64,000 nucleotides of DNA from Petrolisthes cinctipes (Eukaryota; Arthropoda; Malacostraca; Decapoda; Porcellanidae). Both the position numbers and the translations under genes were made by a program. Below the pieces are notes generated by a model. That model saw only the letters and a list, made by a program, of their open reading frames with translations. It was not told the origin of the DNA and ran no database searches. Within the stretch, counting starts at the first letter, position 1. Each line of letters begins with the position of its first letter. The stretch lies in contig JAWQEG010000717.1 in NCBI GenBank assembly GCA_033782935.1, positions 992,001 through 1,056,000 of the forward strand, in the 5' to 3' direction. Of the stretch, positions 44,207 to 56,606 are shown piece by piece.

Positions 44207-44509
44207 ATTTAAACTTAAAATTATACTTATATACTAATTGTTTTCCTTTTCTTTTTGTAACTATATACAAAATTGTACATCCTAGCTAATGAACTAATCT
44301 ATGTACCTACTCAACCAATAGCTAACTAGACTAATACCTATTCCAGCCAATCGCTAAACCTAGACAGACAAATCGCTAAACCTACTTTAGACAATCGCTA
44401 AACCTAGCTAATACATCATAATATACAATATATACAACAACACATAATTTATAACATTCATAATAGAAAAATAGACATACAAAATGGTAACAACAATAGT
44501 AATAAAAAG
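43984..44509 (-). other. LINE unit 1 3' UTR
   Basis: Contains the tail block shared with the SINE (GCCTTAATGACCAACACCA), TTTTATT-type repeats and a (TTA)n microsatellite (about 44158-44205). Confidence 0.8.
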
Positions 44510-47500
44510 TCACATCACTCTGATCAGTTGGGTCTCCCTCAAGAAAGTCATCAATTTATCAGTCACATCACCATCCCCATCACCTAAGAGAGCTGAGAGT
44601 GTGAAGGGGACTTTTACTGCATCGCAGTAACTTATGAGGGAAGCACGTTCCCCCACAAATCGCCGACAATGCAGGATGATATGACTGATAGATAACACCG
44701 CATTGCAGGTGTTACAATGCGATGGAACACGTTTGTCTATATATGGTTCTAGGTGTGTTATCCTGGTGCAGTTGGTTCGCACTCTTGCGAGGATTCTTTC
44801 TTCTAGTCTGTTGGGCCGGTTACCAGTGGCCCAATTACCCAGTTGAGGCTTGATGGTAGAGATGTTAAGTCTGGACCACTGACCTTGCCACAGAACATTA
44901 ATTGACTTCTTTCCGAGGGATAGACACGACTGTAAATCACGAGGGACGTCCCAAGTAACCTCGAGCTCTACAGCCGATTTCGCAAGTAAGTCTGCCCGTT
45001 CCTTGCCATAAATACGACTATGCCCGGGCACCCAGATCAGAGTATAGGACTTGTTGCATAAGTGCAACTTATTAATGATGCGACCCTGGATTTCATTAGA
45101 AATAGTTTGACATGAGTTAATTGCCTAAAGGGCTGACTTGGAGTCTGAGAAAATTACTATTGAATTATAACGAGAATTTAGTGCATAGTCTATAGCTTTG
45201 TCAATTGCAAAAAGTTCTGCTGTAAACACAGATGTATGTATCGGCAATCTGTACCTAAGTTCATATTCACTCGACCATACACTCGCACCCACACATTCAT
45301 CTGACTTGGAGCCGTCAGTGTACACGTGATGAGACCCCAGGTGACTGCGGATGATACCACCAAACAGGTGGTGTATCTCCAACTCCGGCGCCTTTTCTTT
45401 CGATGATGGTAACCACGATGTGTTGACGCCGAAGTTGGGTGTCTCCCACGGTGGTATCTTGCAGATGGTAAACTTGTCGCAGTCCCCGAGGTCTATTTGT
45501 AGTTGTTGTTCTAGCTGGTGGAGGCGTACAGCCAGTGGCCTCCGTCTTCCGTGGTGAAGGTAGTGATGTTGTTGAAGGGAGGCACTGGCCACGTTACCGA
45601 TCTCCGACTTCCGGATCGTTGCCATAGCGGTGTTAAGTGCGAGTTGATCCCGTCGAAGTCGGAGAGGAGGTATGTTCGCCTCCACCTCCATCCTAGCTAC
45701 ACGTGTACACTTCAGAGCTCCCAAACACACATGTAGACATTTATTCTGGTACACATCCAATCTCCCTAATGTTGTATCTGATGCCGATCCATACACGTGT
45801 GAGCCATAGTCTAGCTTTGTACGAATAAATAAAGATTTCCTGTCGGCTCCCCATGTGGTACCTGATAGGTACTTAAGGACATTTAAAGTTTTTTCACAAC
45901 GAACAAGCAAATTATTAACATGATGTGTAAAATTTTATCTTTGGTCAAAATGAATTCCTAAAAATTTAACAGAATTATGAAATGGTACCGGTTGGCCATC
46001 TAACGTTACGTTAATTTGAGGTACTCTACGTTTACTGAAAATTACTCCGGTACACTTAGGAACGGAAAACTTAAAGCCCCACTGTAAGGCCCATTGGTGG
46101 ACAGAATCAAGCGCTGCTTGAATCCGTCCTACTGAAAACTGTGCATTACGTGACGAGTGCCACATTGCACAATCATCAGCATACAACGAGTATTTAAGAT
46201 TCATGGGAACTAGAGCTGATGACAGAATATCATTGATCATGATGTTAAAAAGTGTAGGACTAAGCACGCTTCCCTGTGGCACCCCGTTCTCTTGGACAAA
46301 AATGTCCGATGTTACATTACAGGGAAGGGTGACAGAAAAAGTTCTGTCACGCAAAAAGTTGTTGATGAAAATGGGCAAATTACCTCTTAAACCATAACCG
46401 TGAAGCTTCATCAGAATACCGTGTCGCCATGTCATGTCATAGGCTTTATGGATGTCCAAGAACACCCCTACAATGAATTCTTTATTGGCAAATGCCTTTG
46501 AAATGCAATGTTCCAGGTTCATCAAGTGATCATCTGTTCTCCGGTGTTTCCGGAAGCCACATTGTCGATCACTCAATAAACCCTTCGCTTCTAAAACAAA
46601 AAGTAGCCTATTATTTATCATTCTTTCCATGACTTTACAGAGGCAAGAAGTCAATGCAATAGGTCGAAATGAACTGGGATTCACATGACGACCAGGCTGT
46701 TTAGGTATCGGTATGACCCACGCAAAGTGCCATGAGTTTGGGAAGATGTTAGACACCCAAATCTCATTGTACACTGCTAGCAACTTGACCAGGTTATCCT
46801 GGCCAAGATACCGGATCATACCGTACGTTATGGTGTCAGGTCCAGGACTGGTGTCTTTACAGGATCTTAGGGCAAGGAGAAGTTCGTCTATCGTAAACTC
46901 CCGGTTGTATGGGTAGTCTACGTCTTCTGTGGCAAAGTCTATCTCTTGTAGTTCAGCCATACGTTTGTGATGGAGAAAACGTTGGTCGTAATTGGCTGAA
47001 CTACTTACCTTTGAGAAACTCCTGGCAAGTACGTTTGCTACGTCCACGGGATCGTCGTAGATGTTGTTGTCCACTTGAAGAGTGGTGATGGGAGTATACG
47101 GGCGTTTGTTATTTAATATCTTTATAGTGGACCAGACTTTAGTTAGTGGTGTAAAACGATTCACCGTGGACACAAACGACCGCCAAGAGTCCCTTTTAGC
47201 TCTATTAATTACTCTCCTTGCCTCAGCCCTCGCCCGTTTGTAAGCTATAAAGTTGTTTTGAGTGGGCTGTTTGTCAAAAATCCTGTATCTCCTATTACGT
47301 TTCCTTAATGCCTCTCGGCAATCCGTTAACCACCAATGTGCTTCATGCTTATTTCAAATTATAGAGGTTTTGGGAATAGCAACCTCAGCTGCGTGTAAGA
47401 TGTTTTGTGTAAAATTTCGCACCTTTTCATCTATGGTCTTCCCAGATATATATAGGTCGACGATCCTCCCGAAAGACCCCCAATCTGCTCTCTTAAAATT

Positions 47501-48172
47501 AAACTTTGGAACCAAAGGGGCCGAAACAGTATGACTTGAATAAGAGAGACAGATGGGAAAGTGGTCACTACCAAGGGAGTCGGACTCAGGATGCCAAGAA
47601 AAATCCTGGTGTATATCCGGGGAGGCCAGAGACAAATCGATAGACGAAAAGTTGCCAGAACGATCGTCAACCCTGGTGGCTTGACCATTGTTCAGGAGGC
47701 AGAGGTTGGATTGTAGTATAATGTCTGCCATCTGACCTCCGCGAGCATCAGTTTTTAAGCTTCCCCACTGACAGTGATGGGCATTAAAATCGCCCAGTAT
47801 TAATTTTTTACCATGCAGTTGACCAAATAAGTTAAGTAATAAATCACTGTCAATGGGGCCGCGTGGCGGACAGTAAAGAGAGCAGATGGATATGTAGGTG
47901 TTGTATAATTTTACTCTGCAAGCAACGGCTTCCAGAGTAGTGTTTAATGTTATTTGTGTCTGTGGATATGATTTGTGTGTGTATATTGCTACTCCGTGTC
48001 CATCGTTTCTCCTGTATGCGTTGTAATGTTTAAATTGTGTTGGGTCAGAGTGATTCTCCAACCCTGTCTCCTGTAAACAGACGACGTCTGGCCTGTGTGT
48101 GTGTAATAATATTGATATGTTGTTCAATTTATTCCCAAGACTTCTACAATTCCACTGTAGTACAGTGAACAT
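44510..48172 (-). pseudogene. LINE unit 1 ORF2 (endonuclease, RT, RNase H), dead
   Basis: Collinear with the intact ORF2 of unit 2. It contains endonuclease (QWNCRSLGNK, GDFNAHH, GSDHFPI), RT (FRPIALTSCL, GVPQGSVLSP, YADD) and RNase H (YTDGSKSDE, TAELFAI, FSDSKSAL). Breaks compared with unit 2: CGA to TGA near 47351-47353, TTA to TAA near 45935-45937, CAG to TAG near 45125-45127, and an 18-bp in-frame deletion near 45828. RNase H keeps YGKERAD where unit 2 has YGNERAD. Confidence 0.88.
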
Positions 48173-48178
48173 GGCGGT

Positions 48179-48643
48179 TTAAGAGTTACGGGGTCGGCCT
48201 GAGTGCTTAGTCTTCTTGTGTCGCCCGCCGCGTGGCGAGTGGCTACCAGGGGACCTTTCCCGGTTCTTACGTCCGGAGAAATCCATTGCTTCCTCATCAA
48301 TGGTGAGTCTCCCAGACTCCACCGAGGAAGAGCTATCCCTTCTCTCCCCCGATGAAGTGGGAGTAGGGTGTGTGCAAGGAAGAGACTTGTTTGGTTTTAG
48401 GGTGGTGTAGTTTACTTTATCTTTCTTGTCTGACTTCTTCTTTTGTTGTTTCTCTGACTGCAAAAAGCTGCAGCCTGAGAATAGGAGTTAGTAGATGGGG
48501 TAATAGTCTTAGAGTTGGTAATAATAGTAGTTGTAGAAGTAGATTGTTCAGCCTGTTCGCTCGGCTCTGACACTGTCTGAGTACTAATAGTACACATCAC
48601 GGGTCGAGATATCACCGCCGATGCATACGAGACATTGGGTGAT
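48179..48643 (-). pseudogene. LINE unit 1 ORF1, 3' part
   Basis: The C-terminal Ser/Thr/Lys-rich region of ORF1 up to the insertion point of the nested LINE. It has small indels compared with unit 2 (for example near 48470). The remainder is at 55156-55884. Confidence 0.75.
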
Positions 48644-48658
48644 GGGGTCGCTTGCGAT
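48644..48658. repeat. 15-bp target-site duplication of nested LINE, left
   Basis: GGGGTCGCTTGCGAT, repeated at 55141-55155. Unit 2 has the sequence once (61071-61085). Confidence 0.95.
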
Positions 48659-48681
48659 TGATTGATTGATTGATTGATTTA

Positions 48682-48938
48682 GAAATGCCATGAGGCATTT
48701 GGCGGCCCAACAGCTATGGTCATATACCGCCCAACACAAAGTATTCATCTACATCATTAATAAATTATTTACACAAACTAAAGAGACTTCTCCACCCCGA
48801 AAGGGATAGGCAGCATGAATATAAGAACATACAAACTAAAAGGCACATTTATACTAAAAAAAACTGACTAATTCAAGTAAAATATATAAAAGATAAGAAA
48901 ACGTTGAACTATCTAAAAAGCCATAAATATAATAAAAT
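48682..48938 (-). other. 3' UTR of nested LINE
   Basis: Short AT-rich UTR between the ORF2 stop and the simple-repeat tail. It contains GCCATGAGGCATTTGGCGGC near the end. Confidence 0.75.
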
Positions 48939-51900
48939 TCACAACTTTTGGAGGAGGCCAGCCTCCTCCACATAGGAGAGGGTGTTCCCTCCCACACTAC
49001 AAGCCTCCTCCCCGAGCACCTGGGAGAGACTGTAAGAACCGTCACCCTTCCGGTACTCGGAGAGGTGCCTACGACGAAGGTCCCCAAGGCTGGGACACTC
49101 GACAATAAGATGCCGTACTGTCAAAGGGACAAGACAATCATCACAGTAGGGAGGGTGAGCCCTCTCCATTAAAAAGCCATGAGCCAATAATGTGTGGCCA
49201 ATGCGGAGACGGACAAGAGCCGTCTCCCACCGTCGGGACAGGCCACTGTAGCTCCACAATCCAAGGCGCTGGCAGATGTCACGGAGCTTGTTAGCCCTGA
49301 TGGCGTCCCATCTGTCCTGCCAGCAGGAACGAACGGTAGCATCTATGTAGGGTCGAAGGTCCACTGCAGGAACAGGATGACGCCTGGCAGGAGGCCGGGA
49401 ATTGGAGACCACAGCCTTAGCCAGGGCGTCAGCCCGCTCATTCCCATCAACACCCACATGGGCCGGGACCCAACAAAAAGTGACTTTCCGGCCACGACGA
49501 CCCAAGAGGACAAGCCACTCAAGAATGGTCAACACCAGGGGATGGGAAGAGTTAAAATTGCACAAGGCCTGCAAGGCACTACAAGAATCGCTAAAAATAG
49601 TAAACGAAGGCTGAGGGAGAGTAAAAATCACTTGGAGGGCATATAAAATGGCCGAGAGCTCAGCAGTAAAAATGGACATGACAGAAGGGAGCCTGCCTCC
49701 ACGGCAAAAGTCAGGAAAGACAACTCCAAAGCCAACTCCAGCATCAGACTTTGACCCATCAGTGTACACAGGGAGGGATTCCCTGTGAGTGAAGGCATGT
49801 TCTAAAAAGAGGGAACGAGCCACTGGAGGAGGAAGAAATTCCTTCTTGTCTGTAAAGCAGGTGCAGGGGAAAACTTCTGGAAGAAGCCATGGAGCCACCC
49901 TGGGGACCCTCACAGGACAAATCTGAAAGTCATCTATGCCCATCTCCTCCATAGCCTTTCTGACCCGGAAGCCAAAGGGCCATGGTGCACGAGAATGTAA
50001 TAGGTAGTACTGAGACATGATATCAGATGACACCGCCAAGCAAGGTAGGGTGTCAGGAAGTCGATGTAATCAATGCCAGCAACGAACCATCAAGGGCTGG
50101 CGACGGAGATCAAGAGGTGGCTCATTAGCGTCCACCAGGAGACTGGGGATTGGGGACGACCTGAAGGCTCCGGTCGCCAGACGTACTCCAGCATTATGAA
50201 CAGGGTCTAAAACTCTGAGACGGGCATCAGTGGCAGAAGAGTACACCTCACACCCATAGTCGAGTTTTGACCTAATAACAACATGGTATAGGCGGAGGAG
50301 GGTGGCCCGATCAGCCCCCCAGGATGTATGGCTCAGGACCCTCAACAGGTCAAGAGCCTTGAGGCAAGAGACCTTAAGTGTACGTAAGTGGGGAACCCAA
50401 GTCAAACGTTTGTCAAAAAGGAGACCCAAAAAGCGAGTCTCCTCGACACATCGTATCCGATGACCATACATGAATAAGTCCGGATCCGGGTGGATGCCTC
50501 GGATGCGGCAGAAGTGCATAGCAACTGTCTTGGAAGGAGAAAATCGAAACCCATGAGAATCAGTCCAACGTGACACCCTGTCAAGGGCAAGCTGCATGCG
50601 CCGCTCCGCCACTGACATACGGGAAGCAGCAAACCAGACTGCTAGGTCGTCAACGTACATCGAGTTAGCTATACCGTCTGGAAGGGATGAGGCAATGGCA
50701 TTAATTGCTACTGCAAACAATGTGACACTGAGGACGCTTCCCTGGGGGACGCCCTCCTCCTGTGCAACAGATGCTGAGTGGGTTGTACCAACCCTCACAG
50801 AAAAACTGCGACCACTGAGAAACTCCTTAAAAAAGTGTGGAAGGCGACCCCGCAGGCCATATAAATGGAGTTGCTGCAGGATGCCATATTGCCATGTAGT
50901 GTCATAGGCTTTCTCTAAATCGAAGAATACACAGACAAGGTGTTGATGTCGTGCAAAAGCCTCACATGCAGCAGCTTCCAACCTGACCAGAGCATCTGTA
51001 GTGGAACGGTATTTACGAAAGCCAGACTGGGACGGAGACAGAAAATCACCCCGTTCCAAGAAGTATACCAGTCTGACATTCACCATCTTTTCAAATAGTT
51101 TACAGAGACAGGAGGTCAAGGCAATTGGTCGATAATTGAGGGCAACACCAGAGTCCTTGCCCGGTTTGAGAAAAGGAAGGATGGTAGCAACCCTCCACCC
51201 AGAAGGGAAGACACCCTCCAGCCAGATTCTGTTATATACAGCTAAAAGAAATGAGATCGCTTCCTCACCCAAGTGTCGTAACATTGCATATGGGATGTTG
51301 TCTGGCCCAGGAGAAGTGTCGCCGCAGAGAGAGAGAGCAGAATGCAGGTCTCTCAGGGTAAATATATGGTTATAACTTTCATTCTCGTTCCCTGTGAAAT
51401 CCAGGACTGTACGCTCCTTGGCTCTTAACTCATGCCTGACATCCAGAGGTCGAGAGTCACGGCTGGAGACCTTTGCAAAAGCCTCCGCCATGGTATTGGC
51501 CACTGTCAAACCATCCATGATCTTAATTCCATTGACCTTAAGTACAGGTGGAGAACTAGGAGAAAACTTCCCCGCCATCTTACGGACTCTCCTGAACACT
51601 TGGGTGAGTGGAGTTTTAGTATTAATTGAAGACACATAGGCCTTCCAAGATGCACGTCGGGCCTCTTTTAAAACTCGTCTAGCCCAAGCTCTTGCCCATC
51701 GGAAGTCCTCTAAAAGAGTTGGGTCCCCACGATTGCGACGAAGGCGAGAGAAAGCAGCGCGCTTCTCCCGCACAGCAGTGGTGCAGACTGGTGACCACCA
51801 AGGGACAGGACGTTTGGGAAAGTAGCCAGAAGTTCTAGGGATAGAGTTGAGAGCAGCAGAGTGGAGAATATCAGTGAAATATGTTACAGCCTCGTCAGAG

Positions 51901-52670
51901 CTACCGAAATCGGCTACAGAAGAGACCGAAGAAGTTAGCTCTCTAAAAAACTGCCAGTCAGCCTTCTCTAATTTCCACCTAGGAAGACGAGACTGTGGTT
52001 CGTACCTGTTACCTTCTAAAAGTATAGGGAAATGGTCACTGCCATATAAGTCAGGCAACACTCTCCAAGTAAAATCCAACAGAGCACTGGGTGAGCAAAG
52101 GGAAATGTCAATGGCAGTAAAAGTCCCAGTAGGGCTATTAAAATGTGTCACATCTCCCGTATTTAAAACCCCTAATCCCTCATCCTCAATAAAAGAAGCC
52201 AATAAAACACCCCTGGGGTTGACCGAACTGTCACCCCACAGAGGATGACGACCATTAAAATCACCCAATAAAATAAAGGAAGATGGAAGGTCCCGTACAA
52301 GATGGTTGAGATCACCCCTCTCAACTGTAACACTGGGAGGAAGGTATAGACTGCATACAGTGTACGGGCGGTCCATAAAAACCTTAACTGCAACAGCCTG
52401 GAGCGGAGTGTCAAGCTCCAGGCTCGTGCATGGAATATCTCGGCGAACTAGGATGGCAGAGCCACCATGATGACCCTGCCCTTCAAATGAATTGGAATAA
52501 AATGCTGAGTATGCTGGAGGACTGGCAGGAATGTAGTCCCCAAGCATTGTCTCTTGGAGAGAAACACATGCAGGAGAGAAGCTAGAGAGAAGAACGCGCA
52601 GTTCCTCCCAAGAAGCACGCAAGCCACGGCAATTCCACTGAAGGACCTTGAACGGTGTTACTTTAGTACT
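48939..52670 (-). pseudogene. Nested LINE ORF2: endonuclease, RT, RNase H; one stop codon
   Basis: Order (residues counted from 52622): endonuclease with LQWNCRGLRASW just before, then LQETMLG, GDFNGRHPLWG (about 120) and GSDHFPI; RT with YRPIALTSCLCKLFEKM, SGFRKYRSTTDAL, FFDLEKAYDTTW, GVPQGSVLSV and YVDD (about 656); RNase H with YTDGSKSDAGVG (about 955), TAELSAI, FSDSCSAL and HVGVDGNERAD; and a CxxC...H...C segment near the end. A TGA at about 50070-50072 lies between RT and RNase H in an otherwise open frame of about 1230 codons. The frame overlaps the end of ORF1 by -1 without an ATG, so the start is uncertain. Confidence 0.9.
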
Positions 52671-54685
52671 GATTTTTGGGAAGCCTCACGGAGGTACTTC
52701 CCACTACCACCTCGACCTGAGGGTTTATTCAAACAATAAGATTTGTCTAATCCTGGGCCACTAGAAGAAGAGCGAACCCGAGGAGTAGTACTTGGGGCAG
52801 TAATTGGGACCCGTAGACGAGTCCCTGAAGCATCTGATATGTTAGAAGAAGATGAAGGTATATGAGATGGGATATTCTTTGAAACAAGTACATTGGTTCT
52901 GTCCTGTACAGCAGTGGTATCACTGACACAGGCAGATACATCAACATCCATAATACAGGTGGTAGAATCACTCCGCTGCTCAAGCGGAAGAGAAAGTGAA
53001 TCTTTTGAAGTTACAACATCCGTGGCATCCACATTAACTTCACGCCCCTCTGATGATCCCGAAGGAAGCTTGCGAGGAGGAACTTCTGTTGAATCAAGAG
53101 ATTCATCAGAGCCACGAGAACGCTTCTGGTGAAATTGAGAGGAAACTATGGATGAGTCCACAGAGATGGTTGCCTCACAAGGTGGAACATCTATAGAGTC
53201 AAGTGCCTCAGAGGAACCACGAAGGCGTCTCTGTGGCAGTTTAGGTGACTTAAGTTTCCTTTTGGGAGAGCGTGTGGCAGCGTGAACCTCTACCACATGG
53301 ACACCTTTAGCTAAAGTCTGAGAATTGTCATCAGTTGAAGGGTCACCAGAATGAGTGTCTGATAAAGTTTCCAAGACAGAGAAACTGTTATGTAGAGTAA
53401 CCTTAGAAACGTTCTCACTAGAGCAAGAAGCAGCTGCCTCTTGAGAGGGTTGAGAGGGTGCTGCAACCAATTTAGGGCGAAGGGAGGAGGCGTATGTCTT
53501 CACACCACCATCCTTCTGTCGCCTGAAGTTGAGTTGCCGTCTGGCACTACCTATGCTAATGAATTGAGTATTAGCCAAGTGGAGGATATCCTGCTCAAGT
53601 AGGTACATCTTACATTGGCGAGAACGCAAGGGGTGAGAATCTCTGCAGTAAAAGCAGTAACTCTCTGACCGACACTCAGAAGTAAGATGTGAGTCAAGAG
53701 CAGAACAATTACCACACCGGGAACGGTTGTTGCAGTTCCTTTTCCCATGACCAAACTCATAACAACAGAAACACTGTAGGGGACGCTCAACAAAAGGCTT
53801 CACCTCAAATGAGGTGGGGTTAATGTTAATGCGATCTGGGATATGCGAGCCATAGAAAGTGAGGATGATCATATTTTTACTGCCTTTCATCTTCGTTACT
53901 CGTTGGACACTGTCTGGGCACATAGCGAGAATGTCCTCTTCAGAGAATTCATACAGGTCCTCATTATATATACGCCCCTTGCTATAATTAAATGTTCGAT
54001 GTGGTTTAATAGATTCAAACATGCTATCAGAAGGACAGGGGAGATTGAGGAGCATCATGGCCTGTGTAAGAAATTTGGCTCTGATTAAAACTCCCTTACC
54101 ATATTTCTTTATATGGCCCATTGGTAATAATCCAATTTCTTTCTCAAGATACCGGGAAGCATGGATAATGTTACCACGTCCCTCCCTGTAGTAAGCCACA
54201 AACCAAAAGGGTGTAGGAACCCGACGTTCCTTTGGGACATGCTCTGCAGAATCATCAAATATATTAGGGCAGTAATCATTGTCACTGTCAACTACATTGA
54301 TGGACCGTATCATCTGAACTTTACAATGAGTATCCCCCACCGTCAGAGAATCTTTTGACTCAAATGCTGCTCTGGCAGCAGCATTTGTATTGAAAGTAAT
54401 ATAGCACCGATTAGACCTACAATCACTGTCATATGTGATTTGGATTCGGAGGACTACTCCAAAGCACTTAAAAATGGAGTGGATAGCGCCATAGGTAAAG
54501 GATGCGAGTACATTCGTTAACATTAACGTGTCCAAATCGTTAACAGGGTTCTTCGACACAAGACCCGACCTGCTAGGTCTACTCTTATTTGCAGCTTTCT
54601 GCATCTTACCACGACCAGAGAGTGACGTCTCGAGGGCCTGGTCGACCACCGCTCGAGGAAGAGATTGGGGCTTTTCTGTATCCAT
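52658..54685 (-). CDS. Nested LINE ORF1: RRM-like domain and three zinc knuckles
   Basis: An open frame of 675 codons. Residues about 50-115 resemble an RNA-recognition motif (LMLTNVLASFTYGAIHSIFK, NRCYITFNTNAAARAAFE). A long central region follows, then knuckles of type CX2CX4HX4C (CFCCYEFGHGKRNC), CX2CX5HX4C (CGNCSALDSHLTSEC) and CX2CX3HX6C (CFYCRDSHPLRSRQC), and a Ser/Thr-rich acidic tail. RRM plus CCHC is a known ORF1 type in jockey/I-group LINEs, where the protein coats the RNA. No stop or frameshift is seen. Confidence 0.88.
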   Translation of the reverse strand: MDTEKPQSLPRAVVDQALETSLSGRGKMQKAANKSRPSRSGLVSKNPVNDLDTLMLTNVLASFTYGAIHSIFKCFGVVLRIQITYDSDCRSNRCYITFNTNAAARAAFESKDSLTVGDTHCKVQMIRSINVVDSDNDYCPNIFDDSAEHVPKERRVPTPFWFVAYYREGRGNIIHASRYLEKEIGLLPMGHIKKYGKGVLIRAKFLTQAMMLLNLPCPSDSMFESIKPHRTFNYSKGRIYNEDLYEFSEEDILAMCPDSVQRVTKMKGSKNMIILTFYGSHIPDRININPTSFEVKPFVERPLQCFCCYEFGHGKRNCNNRSRCGNCSALDSHLTSECRSESYCFYCRDSHPLRSRQCKMYLLEQDILHLANTQFISIGSARRQLNFRRQKDGGVKTYASSLRPKLVAAPSQPSQEAAASCSSENVSKVTLHNSFSVLETLSDTHSGDPSTDDNSQTLAKGVHVVEVHAATRSPKRKLKSPKLPQRRLRGSSEALDSIDVPPCEATISVDSSIVSSQFHQKRSRGSDESLDSTEVPPRKLPSGSSEGREVNVDATDVVTSKDSLSLPLEQRSDSTTCIMDVDVSACVSDTTAVQDRTNVLVSKNIPSHIPSSSSNISDASGTRLRVPITAPSTTPRVRSSSSGPGLDKSYCLNKPSGRGGSGKYLREASQKSVLK

Positions 54686-55140
54686 ATATCATTGGTTTAG
54701 TGTTTTTGGCCCCAGGAGCCAAGAGCTACTACCTACCGGGCAGATGAGGGGACCGAGCGCTGGTCGCCGTGAGCGGGGTACCTCTTCCCCCACGGGGCCA
54801 CTCGTTTAAAAAAGCAGCCCCAATGGCTCGAAAGTTTGCCCACGACGGTGCTGAGACCCCCTTCCCCAACATCTCCCGGCCCAGACACCCAACCATCCAA
54901 CATAGGACGACCCCTAGAGGGCAGTCCCTCCGGAGGGCAGCGCTGTTGGCCCGTACTGGCAGCCTAATGCATAGGAACCATTTAGTCTGGTCTCTCACTG
55001 GCGACCTTACTAGCATGGGAAGCCTTCTCTCCCCGAAATCGGGGCAGAGCAGGGGCCGGAGCCCCCTCTAGTCTAGCTCGCCAGGTCTCAGAGACACGCA
55101 AGCCCCCCCACCACGTCAAGGCGGTTCCCGTTGGGGGGGG
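54686..55140 (-). other. 5' UTR of nested LINE
   Basis: GC-rich leader starting with a C-run. It should hold the internal promoter. No coding sequence. Confidence 0.75.
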
Positions 55141-55155
55141 GGGGTCGCTTGCGAT
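55141..55155. repeat. 15-bp target-site duplication of nested LINE, right
   Basis: Identical to 48644-48658. Confidence 0.95.
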
Positions 55156-55884
55156 CCCATCACCGCCTTCCTCGCATCATGATAGGAGACACCTCGCACT
55201 GCCTTCACTGAGCAGACCTCCTTCTCCAGCTTCCACTTGGGACAATCCCTCGAGGAAGTGGAGTGAGTACCCTATACAGTGAAAGCAGGAGAGCTCCACT
55301 GATGTGCACTTTTCCTCAGCATGGCCAAGCGTCGTGCACATGCCACACACTGGAGAAGAAGCCTTACAAGTTCTATTACCGTGTCCATAAATCTGACAGT
55401 TCAAGCATCTAAGGGGGTTGGGGATAAAGGGTCTTACTTTAACGATTTCATAACCTATTTTGACAGTTTCAGGAAGTAAAACTTTGCCAAAAGTCAAAAT
55501 AAGTGTTGCAGTCTTCTTCCTTATACCATCCTCTAAACGTGTAATGAATCTAGCGTCAATAATATCTTGGTTCCTCATTTCCTCAATTATTTCTGTCTCT
55601 TCCATCATCATTAAATCCCTACAGGTGATTACTCCCCTGCAGGAATTCATGGCTTGAGGAATCTTGGCTTCAACTTCATAATTGTGGATCTGACGTAATT
55701 TCAGCAGAGTGGCTACTTGTTTAGAATTAAATGTTTTAACTAGGAGGTCTCCAGATGCAAGTTTTTTTACTGATTCAACCACACCAGCCCAGCCATCAAT
55801 TACCTTTTGAACAATGAAAGGATTGAGGCCGGCTAGTGGGGCCGAACCAGTGGCATGAAGCATTACAAATGAGGCATTTTTCAC
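55156..55884 (-). pseudogene. LINE unit 1 ORF1, 5' part
   Basis: Matches residues about 40-290 of unit 2 ORF1, including the first knuckles (CLNCQIYGHGNRTC and CGMCTTLGHAEEKC). An extra base near 55270 shifts the frame within the third knuckle (SCFHCIG instead of SCFHCKG). The N-terminal codons lie upstream towards 55960. Confidence 0.8.
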
Positions 55885-56345
55885 GTCTATGTCAAGGGGT
55901 GTTCGAGTCTCGTATCGTCCGTCGTTTCGTGGTGATGGTCGGTCATGGCCGACAACATAGTAACCACTTCCCCCAAGGTTGGGGGGAAGTGGGAAGAGGA
56001 AAAGAAAACACCAGAAAGGGATTTATACCAGCCCTAATTAACTAATGTTTGAGATCAACCTCTCAACCCACACTAAGGTGGACCACCTGTGTTAAACCAC
56101 ACCCAGAGCTATCAGTGGGGGAGTCCACCATAGGTAGGAGGCAAAGTTGATCTCAATATAAAGATATAGACACCTACTATATCGTCTACCAGTTATGGAG
56201 GGAATGAATACTAGCTAAGCCTAGTCGTCACCAGAAGGGTGAAAAAAAAGAAACTACTGCCGGTGCGGCAGGCCCTGGCAGCTAGAGGAGAGAGCATAAA
56301 ATCATACAACCTCTCTCTCCACGACCCAGTCTCAAAGTCCCGATG

Positions 56346-56348
<3 letters not shown>
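55885..56348 (-). other. LINE unit 1 5' UTR
   Basis: Nearly the same as 61927-62313 in unit 2, ending at GATGTGA beside the next unit's A-run. On the minus strand it can form two hairpins near its 5' end (GAGAGAG...CTCTCTC and CTGCC...GGCAG). Confidence 0.7.
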
Positions 56349-56378
<30 letters not shown>

Positions 56379-56535
56379 CCTGGCCTATCGACCTTGGTGT
56401 TGGTCATTAAGGCCTTTATTTTATTTTATTTTATTTATTTTTATTTTATTTTATTTTTTGAAATTTACTTATTTTATTTATTTATTATTATTTTAAATTG
56501 AACTTCTTGCATATTATTTTATGCATTTATTTTTA

Positions 56536-56606
<71 letters not shown>

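Larger units (their letters stand above)
48659..55140 (-). mobile_element. Second I-like LINE, full length (6482 bp), nested in unit 1
   Basis: Bounded by perfect 15-bp duplications. The minus-strand 5' end starts with a C-run (55133-55140) and the 3' end is a (TCAA)n simple repeat (TGAT repeats from 48659), the tail type of several I-group LINEs rather than poly(A). ORF1 is open; ORF2 has a single in-frame stop. ORF1 and ORF2 are unlike those of the host LINE at sequence level, so it is a separate family. Confidence 0.92.
43961..56348 (-). mobile_element. I-like LINE, tandem unit 1, disrupted by another LINE
   Basis: Minus-strand element with CCHC ORF1, endonuclease-RT-RNase H ORF2, a (TTA)n-containing 3' UTR and an A-run (T-run 43961-43983). 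ORF1 is split by a second LINE (48659-55140) with a 15-bp duplication. Three nonsense codons and an 18-bp in-frame deletion damage ORF2. Its 5' UTR abuts the A-run of unit 2. Confidence 0.88.
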
